Shown: positions 45,479-56,995, counted from the first letter of the stretch. The stretch is DNA of 64,000 nt from Charina bottae (GCA_023362775.1 JALMGJ010000004.1:39639798-39703797), one strand, 5' to 3'. The notes: a model not told the origin generated them from the letters alone. Made by a program: numbers and translations.

Positions 45479-45815
45479 AAGGGGGCGTGGTGGCTCAGCG
45501 GGTAAGACGCCAGGCTTGTCGATCGGAAGATCACAAGTTCTGAGGTTCGAATCCCTAGCCCTGCGTGATGGAGTGAGATCCCGCACTAGCTCCAGCTCTT
45601 GCCAACCTAGCAATTCTAAAGCATGCAAATGCAAGTAGATTAATAGGTACCACTTCGGTGGGTAGGTAACAGCGTTCCGCGCACGTCATGTGTCCACATG
45701 ACCGTGGAAGCGTCTTCGGACAGCGCTGGCTCTTCGGCTATCAAACGGAGATGGGCACCGGCCCCTGGAGTCGGACATGACTGCACAAAATGTGCGGGGG
45801 GAACCTTTACCTTTT
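45479..45815 (+). mobile_element. tRNA-derived SINE (family with CCTTTA tail), copy 1
   Basis: Pol III A box 'tggctcagcgg' (45491-45501) and B box 'ggttcgaatcc' (45544-45554) lie in a tRNA-like head. A body of about 240 bp follows, then 'gagtcggacatgactgcac' and 'gaacctttaccttt' as tail. The 16-bp direct repeats 'taaaacaatataataa' (45421-45436 and 45816-45831) flank the SINE together with an (aat)n(aag)n stretch just upstream. Confidence 0.92.
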
Positions 45816-45839
45816 TAAAACAATATAATAAATAATAGA

Positions 45840-46785
45840 TAAAAATCCAAGAATGGTAAAATCGTATATAAAAGGAGGACATTATGGGGCCAGCCACCCC
45901 CAGGAGGAACTATTACCTCCCCCGTCCCAGGCAAGGCGGCAGAACCAGGTCTTAAGAGTCTTCCGGAAGGCCAGGAGCGAGGGGGCCAGCCTCACCTCCG
46001 GGGGCAAGATATTCCACAAGGCGGGCGTTATCACAGAGAAGGCTCGCCTCCTGGACCCTGCTACATGGAGTTCTCTTGTTGATGGGGTCCGAAGCATGCC
46101 CTCTTTGCATGAACGAGTGGTGCAAGTCGATGTCATTGGGATGAGACGGTCCCTCAGATACCCTGGTCCCATGCCATGTAGGGCTTTAAAGGTAATAACC
46201 AACACCTTGAATTGGACCCAGAAGCAAACTGGTACCCAATGGAGCTCGCGCAGTAGAGGTGTCATGTGTGCTGATCTCATAGCACCCATAACTGCCCGCG
46301 TTTCCACATTCTGGACCAGCTGAAGCTTCCAGATACTCTTCAAGGGTAGCCCCATGTAGAGCGCATTGCAATAATCTATGTGGGAGATGACAAGGGCATG
46401 AGTGACTGTTTGGAGGGCATCCCGATCCAGGAAAGGGCGTAGCTGGCGCACAACCCGAAGTTGTGAAAAGGCCCTCCTGGCCACGACTACCACCTGCTCT
46501 TCGAGCAGGAGTCGTGAGTCCAGGAGGACCCCCAGGTTCTGCACTGGATCTGAATGGGGCAGTGCTACCCCATCCAGAACCAAAGATGATAACTTCCTGG
46601 ATATGGGGGCCATCAATCCACAGCCACTCTGTCTTACCAGGGTTCAGCTGAAGCCTGTTGTTCCCCATCCAGAGCCCCACAGCCCCCAGGCACTGAGAGA
46701 GGCAGCAACCACATCACTTACTTCACCTGGGATGGCAATGTACAGTTGAGTATCATCAGCATACTGGTGATACCTTATCCCATGG
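45840..46785 (-). pseudogene. L2 LINE ORF2 C-terminal half, nearly open
   Basis: The minus-strand frame starts with 'YADDTQLY' (RT motif C, coded near 46740-46770), then 'LNPGKTEWLWI' (motif D-like), 'LGVLLDSRLLLEEQV' (motif E region), 'VTHALVISHIDYCNALYMGL', 'LHWVPV', 'GPGYLRDRL' and the C-terminal 'ILPPEVRLAPSLLAFRKTLK'. This is the typical order for vertebrate L2. A 244-codon open piece survives, with a frameshift near 46600. The endonuclease and RT motifs A and B are missing through 5' truncation. GC content is higher than in the flanks. Confidence 0.88.
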
Positions 46786-46798
46786 TAACAGATGATCT

Positions 46799-46840
46799 TC
46801 TTCCTCTTCCTCTTCCTCCTCTTCTTCCTCTTCTTGTCAG
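46799..46840. repeat. CTT/CCT-rich simple repeat
   Basis: Pyrimidine tract of cttcct-like units. Confidence 0.8.
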
Positions 46841-48712
46841 ATTAGGGGCAAGACCAAATGCTTCTGTCTGTGCATCAAGGAATCCATACTCTTCTTTGCC
46901 TCTGTTTAACAACGTTAGGGTACTCAAGCATTTAAATGGTTCTCCTTACTAGAATAGGTTCAGAATGTAATTTGAGATGTAATTAGTGCAGCCCCAAATT
47001 TACACCATTTGTGAGCTAATATATATTGATTATTTTTGCACATATGTGCACATGCACAGCTAATTGAGCGCAGTTCATATAACAACTGTGTACTTTTCAT
47101 TATATGTATTTGGTAATCTGAAAAAATGTTCCACCTGATTTCTCTGAGCCTGTACAGTATTATATGTAAATCCAGACTCAGTCATGCTTAGAAAAGACTC
47201 ATTGAGATCAATAGGATTTATGGTAGTCATGACTAAATAAAATCCTATTGATTTCAGTGGGTTGTTTTTAAGCATGATTAAGTTTGGAATCAATGCAATA
47301 TTTCAAATGCTTCTGTATTTGAACATATGTATTTTAACAAACAAAGAAACCAAGATTGATCTATACATCCTCACACTGCTGAAATTCTCTTTCTTCACCT
47401 GGATATGGGTAATAAGAGAACCAAAAACCTAATGGACACTTAATCTTACACGACTTCTTAACATATGCAATGTGCCTAGAAGCCTTGGTCCATATAAAAT
47501 ATTTTTTTCATTCATCTGATGAAGCTTATATAGTAATAAACGTTGAGCTGCCGCAAAACTTTTTTTCATGTATAAATCACTGTGTGTTATATCATGCTCA
47601 AATATAAAATTTATGTCAATTAGTTTTGCATGTGTAATATTTACAATAGCACTTCTTCCAATATCTGAAAATGGTCCCTAGAAATTATTCTATTAGTACT
47701 AGTAATAGAAGTAGAATAATATAACCCTGCGTGATTGTTGCAAAATTTTGAGCATTGTGTTAGTTAGAATGCTCAGTTACAATACAAATTCCATTCCTTG
47801 GCTCCATTCCTGTGTACTAAGAACAAGCAGGGCTTCTAAATTTGAAGAGAAATGCTCTACAACGTTATCCACACAAGCCTACTTTCTGTTTAAAATTCCT
47901 GATAGCACCAGGTTAACATTTATAATGAAAATATGAAATATGGCATTGATCTCATAGCCTGGAACATCTGGCGTGCAGTTTAACATAATAAATATAACTT
48001 TGATGAAACTTAACATAATTAAACAAAAATGAGGCTAGGGAAGATTTCCAAAGAGAGAAAAAGAGTAAGCTTGGAATTGTTGAGCTGTTAGAGAATCCCT
48101 AGTGAACAAAAATCTCTGGTGCCAGTTCAGATTTTGGGGCAATTTGCAAGAAAGGCATTTTGTTTACTTGAGATTTGGAACGCAAGAAAATCAAGCACAC
48201 AGAAAGAAGCCACCAAAGGCAATGAATAAAATGAAATTTATGTTACTGATTCAAGCAGTAACTTGGTCTCTGAGGCTTTTTAAACCAGAATATGTAAAAC
48301 AGGGCTAAACCATTTTCTCTGGGCTGTACATTTGATTTTTGATTTGACATGACAGGCTTTACATTCTAAAAAGTTGTAGGTGAGTCCAGAATGAAATCTA
48401 CATTTTCTTTTCCAGTCCTGTTAATATGATTCCTAAGGCTGTGTTTGGTAGCATATTGGAATGTAAACATAGCACCTATCTGTAACCTCTCAAAGCAGCT
48501 GTCTCTTTTCTGAGGAAAAAGAACAGCTGTGGAGAAATTGGCTGCAAAGTTTGCTCTTCTACTTCCAGAAAGTAAACATGCAATGGCAGTCATTCTGATA
48601 GCCTTTCCTTCTTCTGGCACAGGGAGAGCAGAAAATTTACCCACAATGCACATAGGATTCTGACAAAGCATTGAGTCTTGAATGATAAGGACAACTGTGG
48701 TTGGGAGGTCAT
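46841..48712. other. Unassigned sequence with one small palindrome
   Basis: No gene. At 47165-47285 'attgagatcaataggattta' faces its near complement, suggesting an old MITE. The remainder has no recognisable family. Confidence 0.4.
47165..47285. mobile_element. Palindromic MITE-like repeat
   Basis: Imperfect inverted repeat centred near 47230 ('gtcatgac'). The arms contain 'caataggattt' and 'aaatcctattg'. 'tcatgctta' and 'taagcatga' mark the outer arms. Superfamily not determined. Confidence 0.5.
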
Positions 48713-48720
48713 GATCCACT
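48713..48720. repeat. 8-bp target-site duplication, left, of GC-rich hAT element
   Basis: 'gatccact', exact match to 49412-49419. Confidence 0.85.
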
Positions 48721-49411
48721 CAGGCCCGCAACTAGGGTCTGTGTCACCCAGGGCAAACATGGATTCCATGCTCCCCCCTATGGATTCTGCGCCCCTCTGT
48801 AGGGTCGAGTCCCTCGTCCCCCATGGGGAACAGCAGTGCGGCAGGATGTGGGGGAGGAAGGGGACCCTCCACATCTCCGGGGTGCTGGGGCTCCCGCCGG
48901 CCAGCACGGATGGGGCAGGGGAGGATGCCAGGGGCAGCCCCAGCGTGGCCGAGAAATGCCACCTTCTCCCGGGAGTGCCCCCGCTGGCTCACTGCGCAGC
49001 CCAGTGGCTTGGGGGATGCTCTGGTCAACAGTGGTGCCCCCCCTGGAGCATCGGAGTGGCAGGACCACCCTGCACCTCCCTCCCTCCGCAGCAAACGCCA
49101 GTGAATCAAGCGCGTGCGGTGGGCGGGAAGAGGTGCCTCTACCGAAGCTCTTGGCTTGGCTGCCGGGATGCACCTGTGCAGAGGCAGGCTGGGATTGAGG
49201 GAGGTGTTCAGCGGACATGGATTGGCTGTCTCCATGCTGCCCCGCAGCCAATCACCGCTGGTGGGGGCGGTTCCCTGCCGTTGCATGCTGCACCCTATCA
49301 GTGATCGTGCCAGGAAACAGTATACAAATACTATTTTGTCATTTTGGTGCCTCCCCCAGTACTGCGCCCGGGGCATATGCCCCACTTGCCCCCCCCCCCA
49401 ATGTGGCTCTG
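48721..49411. mobile_element. GC-rich non-autonomous hAT-type element, 691 bp
   Basis: Begins 'caggcccgcaactaggg' and ends '..atgtggctctg'. The ends are partly complementary in CAG..CTG style, with exact 8-bp duplications, both features of hAT transposons. The interior is strongly GC-rich and full of overlapping open frames (up to 224 codons) on both strands that show no domain or bias. I regard them as chance frames, not a transposase. Confidence 0.78.
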
Positions 49412-49419
49412 GATCCACT
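49412..49419. repeat. 8-bp target-site duplication, right, of GC-rich hAT element
   Basis: 'gatccact'. Confidence 0.85.
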
Positions 49420-49514
49420 TGTCTTAAGATTTTGAGAAGGAAATAAAAACGGAGTAAACAGTCCTTCAGAGAGAAAGCACAACAGGTTACAATTCTTGAG
49501 GCTAGATGTGATTA

Positions 49515-49745
49515 AGAGCCGGTTAGTTGTTATTAATGGTTAAGGCAGCAGGCTAGTAATGGGGAGACTGTGAGTTCGAGTCCCACTTTCGGCATGAAGC
49601 AAGCTGTGTAACTTTGGGCCAGTCACTCTCTCATCCCTAGGAAGAAGGCAAGGGCAAACCACTTCTGAAAATCTTGCCAACCAGTCTGTACGGACTGGTC
49701 CAAGCAGTTGCCCGGAGTCAAGACTGACCTGAAGCCACACATGCT
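49515..49745 (+). mobile_element. Sauria-type tRNA SINE
   Basis: 'aagagccggttagttgt' start, B-box region 'gagttcgagtccc', 'tttgggccagtcactctc', 'aggaagaaggcaagggc' and 'gcagttgcccggagtcaag'. The same order is seen in the copies at 16.8 and 23.8 kb. Confidence 0.83.
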
Positions 49746-50191
49746 GAGACCTGACTACAGACAGGCAAGACATCAAATTATCACTCACAGTGCAGTAAGG
49801 GGAAAATAATTGTAGTATTCTGGATATGACTATGGAACCGAACAGATCTTTGTCACTAATGCACTATTTTTAAAAAAAGTTATATTCCAAAATTGCAATA
49901 CATTGTCCTATCTCCTTTCAGTTTATGGAGGCAAAAGTCCATATCAAGAATGTAAATAACTCCCTGCTGGATCATACTAATGACCCATCTATTTCAGAAT
50001 GCAGTTTCAGTAGTGGCTCACCAAGCTATCTCTACTGTTTGTCCCTCTTCAATTGCCAATCACAGGTATCATTTCTTTGAATAAGTAGGCTTAATTTACT
50101 TAAAATCACTAAAACCCACCGATCGATTCAACTTTCAGAAATTTCTCTAATTCTCTCTTACCACTAGGTATTCCATATGTGGTCTCCAAAA

Positions 50192-50199
50192 CTCTAGAG
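50192..50199. repeat. 8-bp target-site duplication, left, of short hAT element
   Basis: 'ctctagag', exact match to 50502-50509. Confidence 0.92.
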
Positions 50200-50501
50200 C
50201 AGAGGTCCCCAACCTTTCTGGCTCCAGGGACCGGTCATGGACGAATTTTTTTCCATGGACCGGGGGGGGGGTTGCAGGCGGGAGCCAATCACGCGCACCG
50301 GGGGTGGGGTTTGCAGGTGGGAGCCAATCACGCGCACCAGGGGCGGGGTAATCGCACGCACCTGGGGCCAGGGTTTGCAGGCAGGAGCCAATTGTGCGCA
50401 CCGGGGGAGGGGTAATTGCGCGCACCGGGGGTGGGGTTTGCAGGAGGGAGCCCCGCAGCCCATTTCCTAACAGGCTGCGGCCCACAGGTTGGGGACCCCT
50501 G
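50200..50501. mobile_element. Non-autonomous hAT element with internal minisatellite
   Basis: Terminal inverted repeats 'cagaggtccccaacctttct' and 'ggttggggacccctg'. The exact 8-bp duplications ctctagag fit the hAT target preference nTCTAGAn. The interior holds about five units of a 35-40 bp GC-rich module containing 'gcaggcgggagccaatcacg'. Open frames in it are repeat artefacts. Confidence 0.93.
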
Positions 50502-50770
50502 CTCTAGAGTACCATTAGATGTCAGTAAATTGAGTCACAAAACTCTTACTACCATCTAGGATTCACCAAGATTTCTCTTGCTCAGATATTTTATAATAGT
50601 GAGTTCCAGAGGTTCATAATGCACTGTGTAAATTAAACATTCTTCTGTTCATCTAAATGTACTAATTATGGTGTGCCGTTAACTAGTATTACGAGAGAGG
50701 AAGACAATTTCCCTAACAACATGCATGGATTTATAAATCTGATTTTGATCTACTATTTCTTTCTTTTTTT

Positions 50771-51078
50771 CCTTTATATACGTAGCCAAATATGTGACAC
50801 TAACAGAACTATATAGACTGTGTTGCACAGATCTGCTTGCTTGTTAGACTTCCACCTTTACCATCAGAGAACTGGGCCAGTCCTTACCTCCATATTCATA
50901 TGGAGTCTGAGTTTTGGGATGATTGATGGAGTTGGAAGAGTATGTTTGGTCTAAGCTGACTCTGGATGGAAGGCTGAGACAACAGAATGCTAATGTTCTT
51001 TTAAGAGCTGTGAAATTGCCTACAGAATAGGCAGTTCATCTGCAGGGTGAGGATGAGATAAGTATTTGACAGACAGCA
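50771..51078. other. Unassigned sequence
   Basis: No gene or repeat recognised. Confidence 0.35.
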
Positions 51079-51080
51079 AG

Positions 51081-51420
51081 TGGGCGTGGTGGCTCAGTGG
51101 GTAAGACGCCAGGCTTGTCGATCGGAAGATTGCAAGTTCGGAGGTTCGAATCCCTAGCCCCGCGTGACGGAGTGAGCTCCCGCACTCGCCCCAGCTCTTG
51201 CCAACCTAGCAATTTGAAAGCATGCAAATGCAAGGAGATGAATAGGTACCACTTCGGTGGGCAGGAAACAGCGTTCGGCGCACGTCATGCGGCCACATGA
51301 CCGTGGAAGCGTCTTCGGACAACGCTGGCTCTTTGGCTAACAAACGGAGATGAGCACCGGCCCCTAGAGTCGGACACGACTGCACAAATGTGCGGGGGGG
51401 ACCTTTACCTTTACCTTTAA
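51081..51420 (+). mobile_element. tRNA-derived SINE (CCTTTA tail), copy 2
   Basis: A box 'tggctcagtgg' (51090-51100), B box 'ggttcgaatcc' (51143-51153). The body matches copy 1 closely; 'gagtcggacacgactgcac' precedes a tail of three 'acctttacc'-type units. A possible short duplication 'aagtggg' lies at both edges, but the left copy overlaps the SINE start. Confidence 0.92.
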
Positions 51421-52440
51421 GTGGGAAACAGCAGCTGGCCATCTGCAAGAAACTGAGGCAGAGGGATCAAGCTGAGACTTGGCTGAAGGTGAACCAGCTT
51501 GGGATGAGGAACCCTCTCTAGGGATCTGATGCTGGACAGCTGAGCTGCCGCCTTCTGGGAGTGCCTGTTTGTTTCCACTTATGCCCCGCTTGTATATTTA
51601 TAATTAAACCAAATGTTCCACATTGGAATCATAGCCCCCCAGTGCTTTCTCATCCAAAAGAACTTAACCCGGTTAAAGCAGTAAAGTTTCAACTGGTAAT
51701 TGGGAAAAGCATTAACCATGATTATGCAGAGACATAGAAATGTACGCATACTTCTCCTCACAAACCGCCCCTGCATTTTTGCAACATTTCAGTTTTTCTC
51801 TTTTCTAACTGTGTCCTCCTTCTGTCACCTAGAAGAGACACATTTGGTGCAAAGATTTCACTGTAACTGTATTCAAAACCACACCACAGGGATTCTGCAG
51901 CAAATTCTGAAAAACCTTTTGCATGGACTAGAGGGAGAGAGATTTGACAGGATAGTTTGTGCACGGAAAGTTGCCAGCTAGGGGGTGAGAATGCTCTGGG
52001 ACTAAGGGCTGGTGACTGGATTTTGTCTAGTCTGGTGGTAGATTCCTAGAAGCAAAAATGGCACTGGTGAGGAAGTGGGAGAGGTTGGCTGGTTTGGGCT
52101 GAAGGCTGGACTGGCTGGGGATGATAGAAGAAATGAAGGAAAGGCAGTCTTGTTTCTGTAGGGAAAATACACAGAGATACACCCTGAGGGGAGGAGAGAA
52201 TTGAGAGGAGGGAAGCTAGGGGGGGAGGGAATGCAGAAAAGAAGACCCAACTGTGGAGAGAAGCAATGAGAGATCTGGCCTTCAGGATGAAGGAAAGAGG
52301 CAAGTGCGATTAATGATGGTCAAAGTCTCACTAAAGAATGTGAAAGTGGGACATCTTAGCCCTGTGAAAAGGATTAAAAAGCATTTGGGAAACATTGTTT
52401 AGTTGTGGTGAACTCAGGGAGGAGATCTGCTACTGGAATG
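51421..52440. other. Unassigned sequence
   Basis: No gene recognised. The frames of up to 93 codons have no domain. Confidence 0.35.
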
Positions 52441-52449
52441 CAGGCATGC

Positions 52450-52822
52450 TGTAATGGTATATGGAAATGACCTTGAGAGGCGAGGGGAAGCGATGCTGCC
52501 TAGGGAACGATCAGATAAAAGGGGGAGGAGCCTGCAGCTGCATAACGGGCACAGAAACAAACGTAGAAAGGATCCACCCTAACTTACCTGGCTGTAAAAA
52601 GAGACGGTGGGAGATTTCTACTGTCAGACTGGCAACATTGATGTCAGCCTCCCAGGTAGACCAGACAGGAAACACAACAAGATAAGCTAATTCTATTTTA
52701 TGGTAAGGCTACATTAACAGAATCTTGCAAGTCTGAAAGTACAAATCTCCCGCTGTCTCTTTTTACAGCCTCGTAAGTTAGGGCAGATCCTTTCTAAGTT
52801 TCTTTCTGTGCCCGTTATGCAG
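52450..52822. mobile_element. LTR-like repeat, copies 2 and 3, tail-to-tail palindrome
   Basis: A plus-oriented, 3'-truncated copy (about 52450-52634, ends '..cagactggcaa') is followed directly by a minus-oriented copy (about 52822-52640) that includes the terminal 'ggctgacatca' and the polyadenylation-like part. Blocks such as 'cataacgggcacagaaa' and 'gtaaaaagagac' face each other. The same repeat, in single form, is at 11890-12138. The LTR nature is inferred from the layout only. Confidence 0.5.
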
Positions 52823-53022
52823 AGAAGATTTGGAAAGTTAAACTCTAGGGAAGTTTTACTCACTTGCTGAGATTTATGATAGAAAACAAAGGTTCAGTTA
52901 TGTATGTTCTGTTGGCTATCTTTAAAGCTGATATAAAGTGTTCACAGGAAGGATACGGTTATTGCAGTTGTTGTTTTGGAGAACTGGAGAATTGGCTCCA
53001 TCTGTAGCACAGCTTCACAATA

Positions 53023-53364
53023 AAAAGGTAAAGGTTCCCCCCGCACATTTGTGCAGTTGTGTCCGACTCTAGGGGCCGGTGCTCATCTCTGTTTGTTAGC
53101 CGAAGAGCCAGCGCTGTCCGAAGACGCTTCCGCGGTCATGTGGCCAGCATGATGCACGCGGAACGCTGTTACCTACCCACCGAAGTGGTACCTATTCATC
53201 TACTTGCATTTGCATGCTTTTGAATTGCTAGGTTGGCAAGAGCTGGGCTAGTGCGGGAGCTCACTCCATCATGCGGGGCTAGGGATTCGAACCTCCGAAC
53301 TTGCGATCTTCCGATCGACAAGCCTGGCATCTTACCCGCTGAGCCACCACGGCCCTTAAAATTT
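53023..53364 (-). mobile_element. tRNA-derived SINE (CCTTTA tail), copy 3
   Basis: Full length on the minus strand: tail 'aaaggtaaaggttcccc' at left, 'ggattcgaacc' (B box complement) and 'ccgctgagccacca' (A box complement) at right. Exact 14-bp target duplications 'acagcttcacaata' at 53009-53022 and 53365-53378. Confidence 0.95.
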
Positions 53365-55235
53365 ACAGCTTCACAATATCAGCTCCCTAAAACTGTTCAT
53401 TAGTTATCAGGGGTTTCCAATACAACCTGATGTCCCTGCAACACTTAGATGTTTTCATTGTCAAGCCTTGGGCATGTGACTGTTATGTATCAGAATCAAG
53501 GATACAAGGAGAGGTATATTGGTTAACCCATATTGATCAATGTGATAGGACCTGTGCTCCCTTTGCTGTAATTGTGATGGGGATCATAGAGCAATATACA
53601 ATGGATGCATTGTTGCTAAGAAGGCCTGGGATAATGAGAAAATAAAGAATCTCTCAGTCCTTCTCTTATGGAGCTGCTGCTGCTGGGCATCCCTCTGAAA
53701 CAGTACTGCTGGAAAGTCAGCAGCTTCATGTCCTTCTGTTCTGGTGGGTAACTGAGATTAGCTATAGGGAAGAACCTGAACCCTGATCTGTTATTGGCTA
53801 GAAAGGAATATTCTGTGGCATTTATTGTGCCATTTATTAATTGTATAGCACAGAGAAAATGGTCTGAAAAGCAACTGATTATTTTGGGAATTGTCTGCAG
53901 AAAGGATTTGTGAACTTTCAGAGCACCCTGATCCATAAACAGCTTGCCTAGAGTTCTTGAGCTAGAATGTGCATAACAACTTGGAGGCTCAGGAACTGAA
54001 ATAATTTTGGACAGTTTGGAGATGTTCCCTGATTTGATTTGTATTCAGGTTACTGGAAACTATGAATTTCAACATCCAAAATTATGTTGCTCTCCCTAGT
54101 AATAGAGCAGAGTGCAGGGGAGTACTAGCTGGAGAAGGAGAAGCCATAGATAATTGTTAAAGATAGGTACAGGTCAGCTGAACGGTCTCCAGTAGCTATG
54201 GTGGGACTTCACATACTATGTAGTGATTTCAGTATTCATAATCCTGTATGGAGGATTTATACGACAGATAGGAATGGAGAATTATTGGAAACTTAGTGAA
54301 GAGTTTGACTTGGTTTTCCTTAATGATGACACCCTTTCTTGATGTGAGCCTTTTACATGTAAATTTATTCTTTAGATTTATTAATTGTTTCCAGGTATAC
54401 AGTATCATGTTGCAATGTGACTGGGGAAATTCTCCAAGATAATAGTATGGGAAGGGATCATTTTTCTGTGTATATTTCTTATGGATGTGTGAGATTTGCT
54501 GATGAAGCAGAAGAGGTTCCTGTGTGGAGCTTTTAAAAAGGCAGCACATGTAGATTCTGTTAAACTTTATGATGAACAGGCTGATCCAGAAGAATTTTAG
54601 AAACATTCAGGGCTTGTTGTGGTAACTGCAGCTAATCAGGCTATACTTACATATAAACTATAAATAAACATTGAAATTGGTTCCACAATAGACTGCAAAA
54701 TGTATTAAAATTATTTGGGAATGCAAGGCTGCGTTTAGAAAACTTAAGCAGATGTTCTCAGGTGATGATGTCCTAGAATTATAAACAATTTACAGCTGTA
54801 AGTAAGAGAACTGCTAGAACAGCTAAAAGAAATAGTTGGAGGCAATTTTGTGGACATTTGTAGATACATGTGTAGCTTTGGTATACAGATAGATAAGGAA
54901 TTGGAATGGAATTAGATATTGGAAGAAAAATATACCTGTATTGGTACTAGAAGATTATTCTCTATGCACCTCTAATGTGAATAAAGCTGAGACCTTGGCA
55001 GAAGCTTTCATGAGAGTTAGCAGTCCAGAAAATTGGTTAGAAAGTTTTGGCAATGACAGTTCTCCTTTTCAAGTTTACATAGTGATCTTCTGTGTGGCAG
55101 GTTATCAGGGAGGAAATGATTTGAATGTGGATTTCCCTATGTGGAAATTGGAGAAATGTTTAGGTAATTCTAAAAAAAATAGCTGGGTGGGGATAGTTTT
55201 ACATGTGACATTTTATGGAATCTATCTGGAGGTAG

Positions 55236-55312
55236 TAAGTAGTAAGTAGTAAGCTTACTTGAATTGGATAATTTCAATACAAGTAGTAAGCTTACTTGAA
55301 TTGAATAATTTG
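55236..55312. repeat. Short tandem duplication (AAGTAGTAAGCTTACTTGAATT)
   Basis: A segment containing 'gtaagcttacttgaattg' is present twice, about 44 bp apart, preceded by agta repeats. A local duplication inside the dead LINE. Confidence 0.75.
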
Positions 55313-56299
55313 GTTTGAATGCTAAGGATATGATCTAAAGGTTGAAGAAAACACTGTTATGGTTCCAAACAGTAAGTCTGGTAAAGTTTTGTCAGGCCCA
55401 TCTGCTTATAGGCTGATAGTTAAAATCATGTATTTGGTATGCAGTACAACAAATGAAAAACAGGTTGATGTTCTCTTTAGTTTATTGACTCTGGTGCAAA
55501 GTAAATTGCATTATAGCCAACAGACAATGGATCATATTATTTAACTGAAGATTGAAATTTGGAAAAGGTTAGTTGGTAACATTTTCTGGTAGCTGTGTTT
55601 TTTGATATTGAAAAGACATATAATATGGTATGGAAGGTTAGTTTAGTTTATAAATTAATTGAGTTGGGTGTATGGGAAAGAATATTACAGTAATTTCAAG
55701 ATTACGTAACTGAAGGAACTTTGCAAGTTTCAGTAGATAATGCATGGATCCCTCAGGGAACTATGGTTAGTCCTACCTTCTTCAACATAATGATAAATTA
55801 TTTGCCTTTGAATCTTCTGCCAGGCTGGAGGTAAGTCTATATGTAGATGATTGTGCTATATGGATTAGGAGTAGAAAAGTACATTAACTGAAGCTTTAAT
55901 TAAATTGGGAAAATGGAGTGACTCCTGAGGTTTCTAGTTTTCTTTGACTAAGATGATGAGCATGGTATTTACACCGAGGAAATGGCCAGAGGAATTAAAA
56001 CAGAATCTTTATAATGAGCAGATTAAATTGGTATCTAGCTTTCAATTTTTTGGTGTCTATTTTGATTCAGAATTGACTTGGAGGTATTGCATCCAATGTA
56101 TAGCTGATAGGTGGAAACCTCATCTGAACCTGGTACAGAGTACCTCAGGTAATGCTTGGGAAGCTGATAAGGAAACATTCTGTTCAGTTATTATAAGGCC
56201 TGTGGTGGAATATGGCTGTCGAACATTGTTGTATGGATTGATGTTATCCAAATGAAGGCTTTGAGATTGATTTGTGGAATGTTTGTTACTTGCAGTGTT

Positions 56300-56304
56300 A
56301 TCAT
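56300..56304. repeat. 5-bp target-site duplication, left, of solo LTR
   Basis: 'atcat', matched at 56996-57000. Confidence 0.75.
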
Positions 56305-56995
56305 TGTTAGAGTTCTTGTGTTGACCTGGCGAATTATTCCTGTACAAAGCACAGCGTTCTCATGGTGACGTGAAGTGCAGGTGCAAGATAACAGCTGTCA
56401 CGTGTGTATTGTTTTGACTAGATTGCATGGGAACAAGGTCTCCTGATTTCCTTCTGTGGGAAGCCTTGCCCAGGCCCCCCTGAGCAAGGAGGGGGGGAAC
56501 TCAGTGCGTAGATGCAGCACTGCCATCCAATAGCAGGTCATGCTATGTGCTTTAGGCCTAATGCTTTGAGGCCTAGTGTGTGTAACAGCTAACACCCAGC
56601 CAATCAGAAAGCTAGAAGAACTGAATATACAACCATGCAAAATGGTGTTCTATGTCTTCTTGATTTCTAGTGTCTCTTAGCCATGTAGTTCTTCACGTGT
56701 TCACTTCCCGTGGACTGGGCAGAGTGAGCTATGCCTGGCTTTGGGTATAGGCCATGGCAGGAACTCTGGCCCTGGGATCAATACACGGAACTCTGCTTAT
56801 AAGTTTGTTTTGTTTTTCCTTTTACGATGATGTATCCTGTATATTCATCTCTTTCTCTTTTGCGATAATGTGATTGTATATACATTATTGCCCTATGCTA
56901 AACAGTAAACACTGTTAGCCCTAACAAGCTGCATTCTTGTCTGTTTATTCTCAAGCCTCGGGTTTTTCCCCTTTAAGCCAGCGTATACCCCATCA
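56305..56995. mobile_element. Solo LTR (endogenous retrovirus- or Gypsy-like), 691 bp
   Basis: Starts TGTTAGAG and ends ..ACCCCATCA, so it has TG..CA ends, flanked by 5-bp direct repeats. It interrupts the I-type LINE, and joining the flanks gives a continuous host sequence. No gag, pol or env remains, so it is a solo LTR left by recombination. It contains a TATA-like 'gcttataagt' near 56798. Orientation is probably plus, with a 'cagtaaacactg' region near the end, but this is not certain. 5-bp duplications occur in several LTR groups. Confidence 0.72.

Larger units (their letters stand above)
49930..50770 (-). mobile_element. Old CR1-like LINE region interrupted by a hAT element
   Basis: Left of the hAT insertion, 'gctggatcatactaatgacc' with 'catctatttcagaatgcag' resembles the widespread reptilian CR1-like 'gctggatcagacc...catctagtccagcat' sequence. 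To the right, 'gtgagttccagaggttc' and 'agtattacgagagagg' fit the next part of that same consensus. The order is preserved across the insertion. No frame survives. Confidence 0.55.
53420..56304 (+). pseudogene. I-superfamily (Vingi/Jockey-like) LINE: endonuclease and RT, decayed
   Basis: Endonuclease traces: 'SLQHLDVFIVKPWA' (53430 on), 'DFSIHNPVW...DRNGELLE' near 54220-54290 (from a GDFNAHNPxW site). Linker 'AFRKLKQMF' and 'SNVNKAETLAEAF' at 54730-55010. RT: 'FFDIEKTYNMVWK' (motif A, 55590-55640), 'WIPQGTMVSPTFFNIMIN' (motif B, 55747-55800), a weak 'YM*MIVLY' at the YADD position, then 'FSLTKMMSMVFTPRK' and 'FQFFGVYFDSELTW' (55930-56080). Many stops and shifts. The motif A wording and the later RNase H piece point to the I superfamily, perhaps Vingi, which is known from reptiles. 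It continues after the solo LTR. Confidence 0.78.

Noticed and set aside
45491..45554. Genuine tRNA gene at the A and B boxes
   Set aside because: The boxes belong to a SINE head followed by a SINE body and tail, with target duplications; no cloverleaf with proper acceptor stem was evident.
48678..49418. Open frames of 208, 224, 157 and 120 codons on both strands
   Set aside because: They lie wholly inside a GC-rich repeat bounded by 8-bp duplications, overlap in several frames and show no domain. GC-rich DNA has few stops.
56120..56640. Minus-strand frames across the LINE and LTR junction
   Set aside because: They cross an element boundary and have no family match; the plus strand has recognisable RT motifs.
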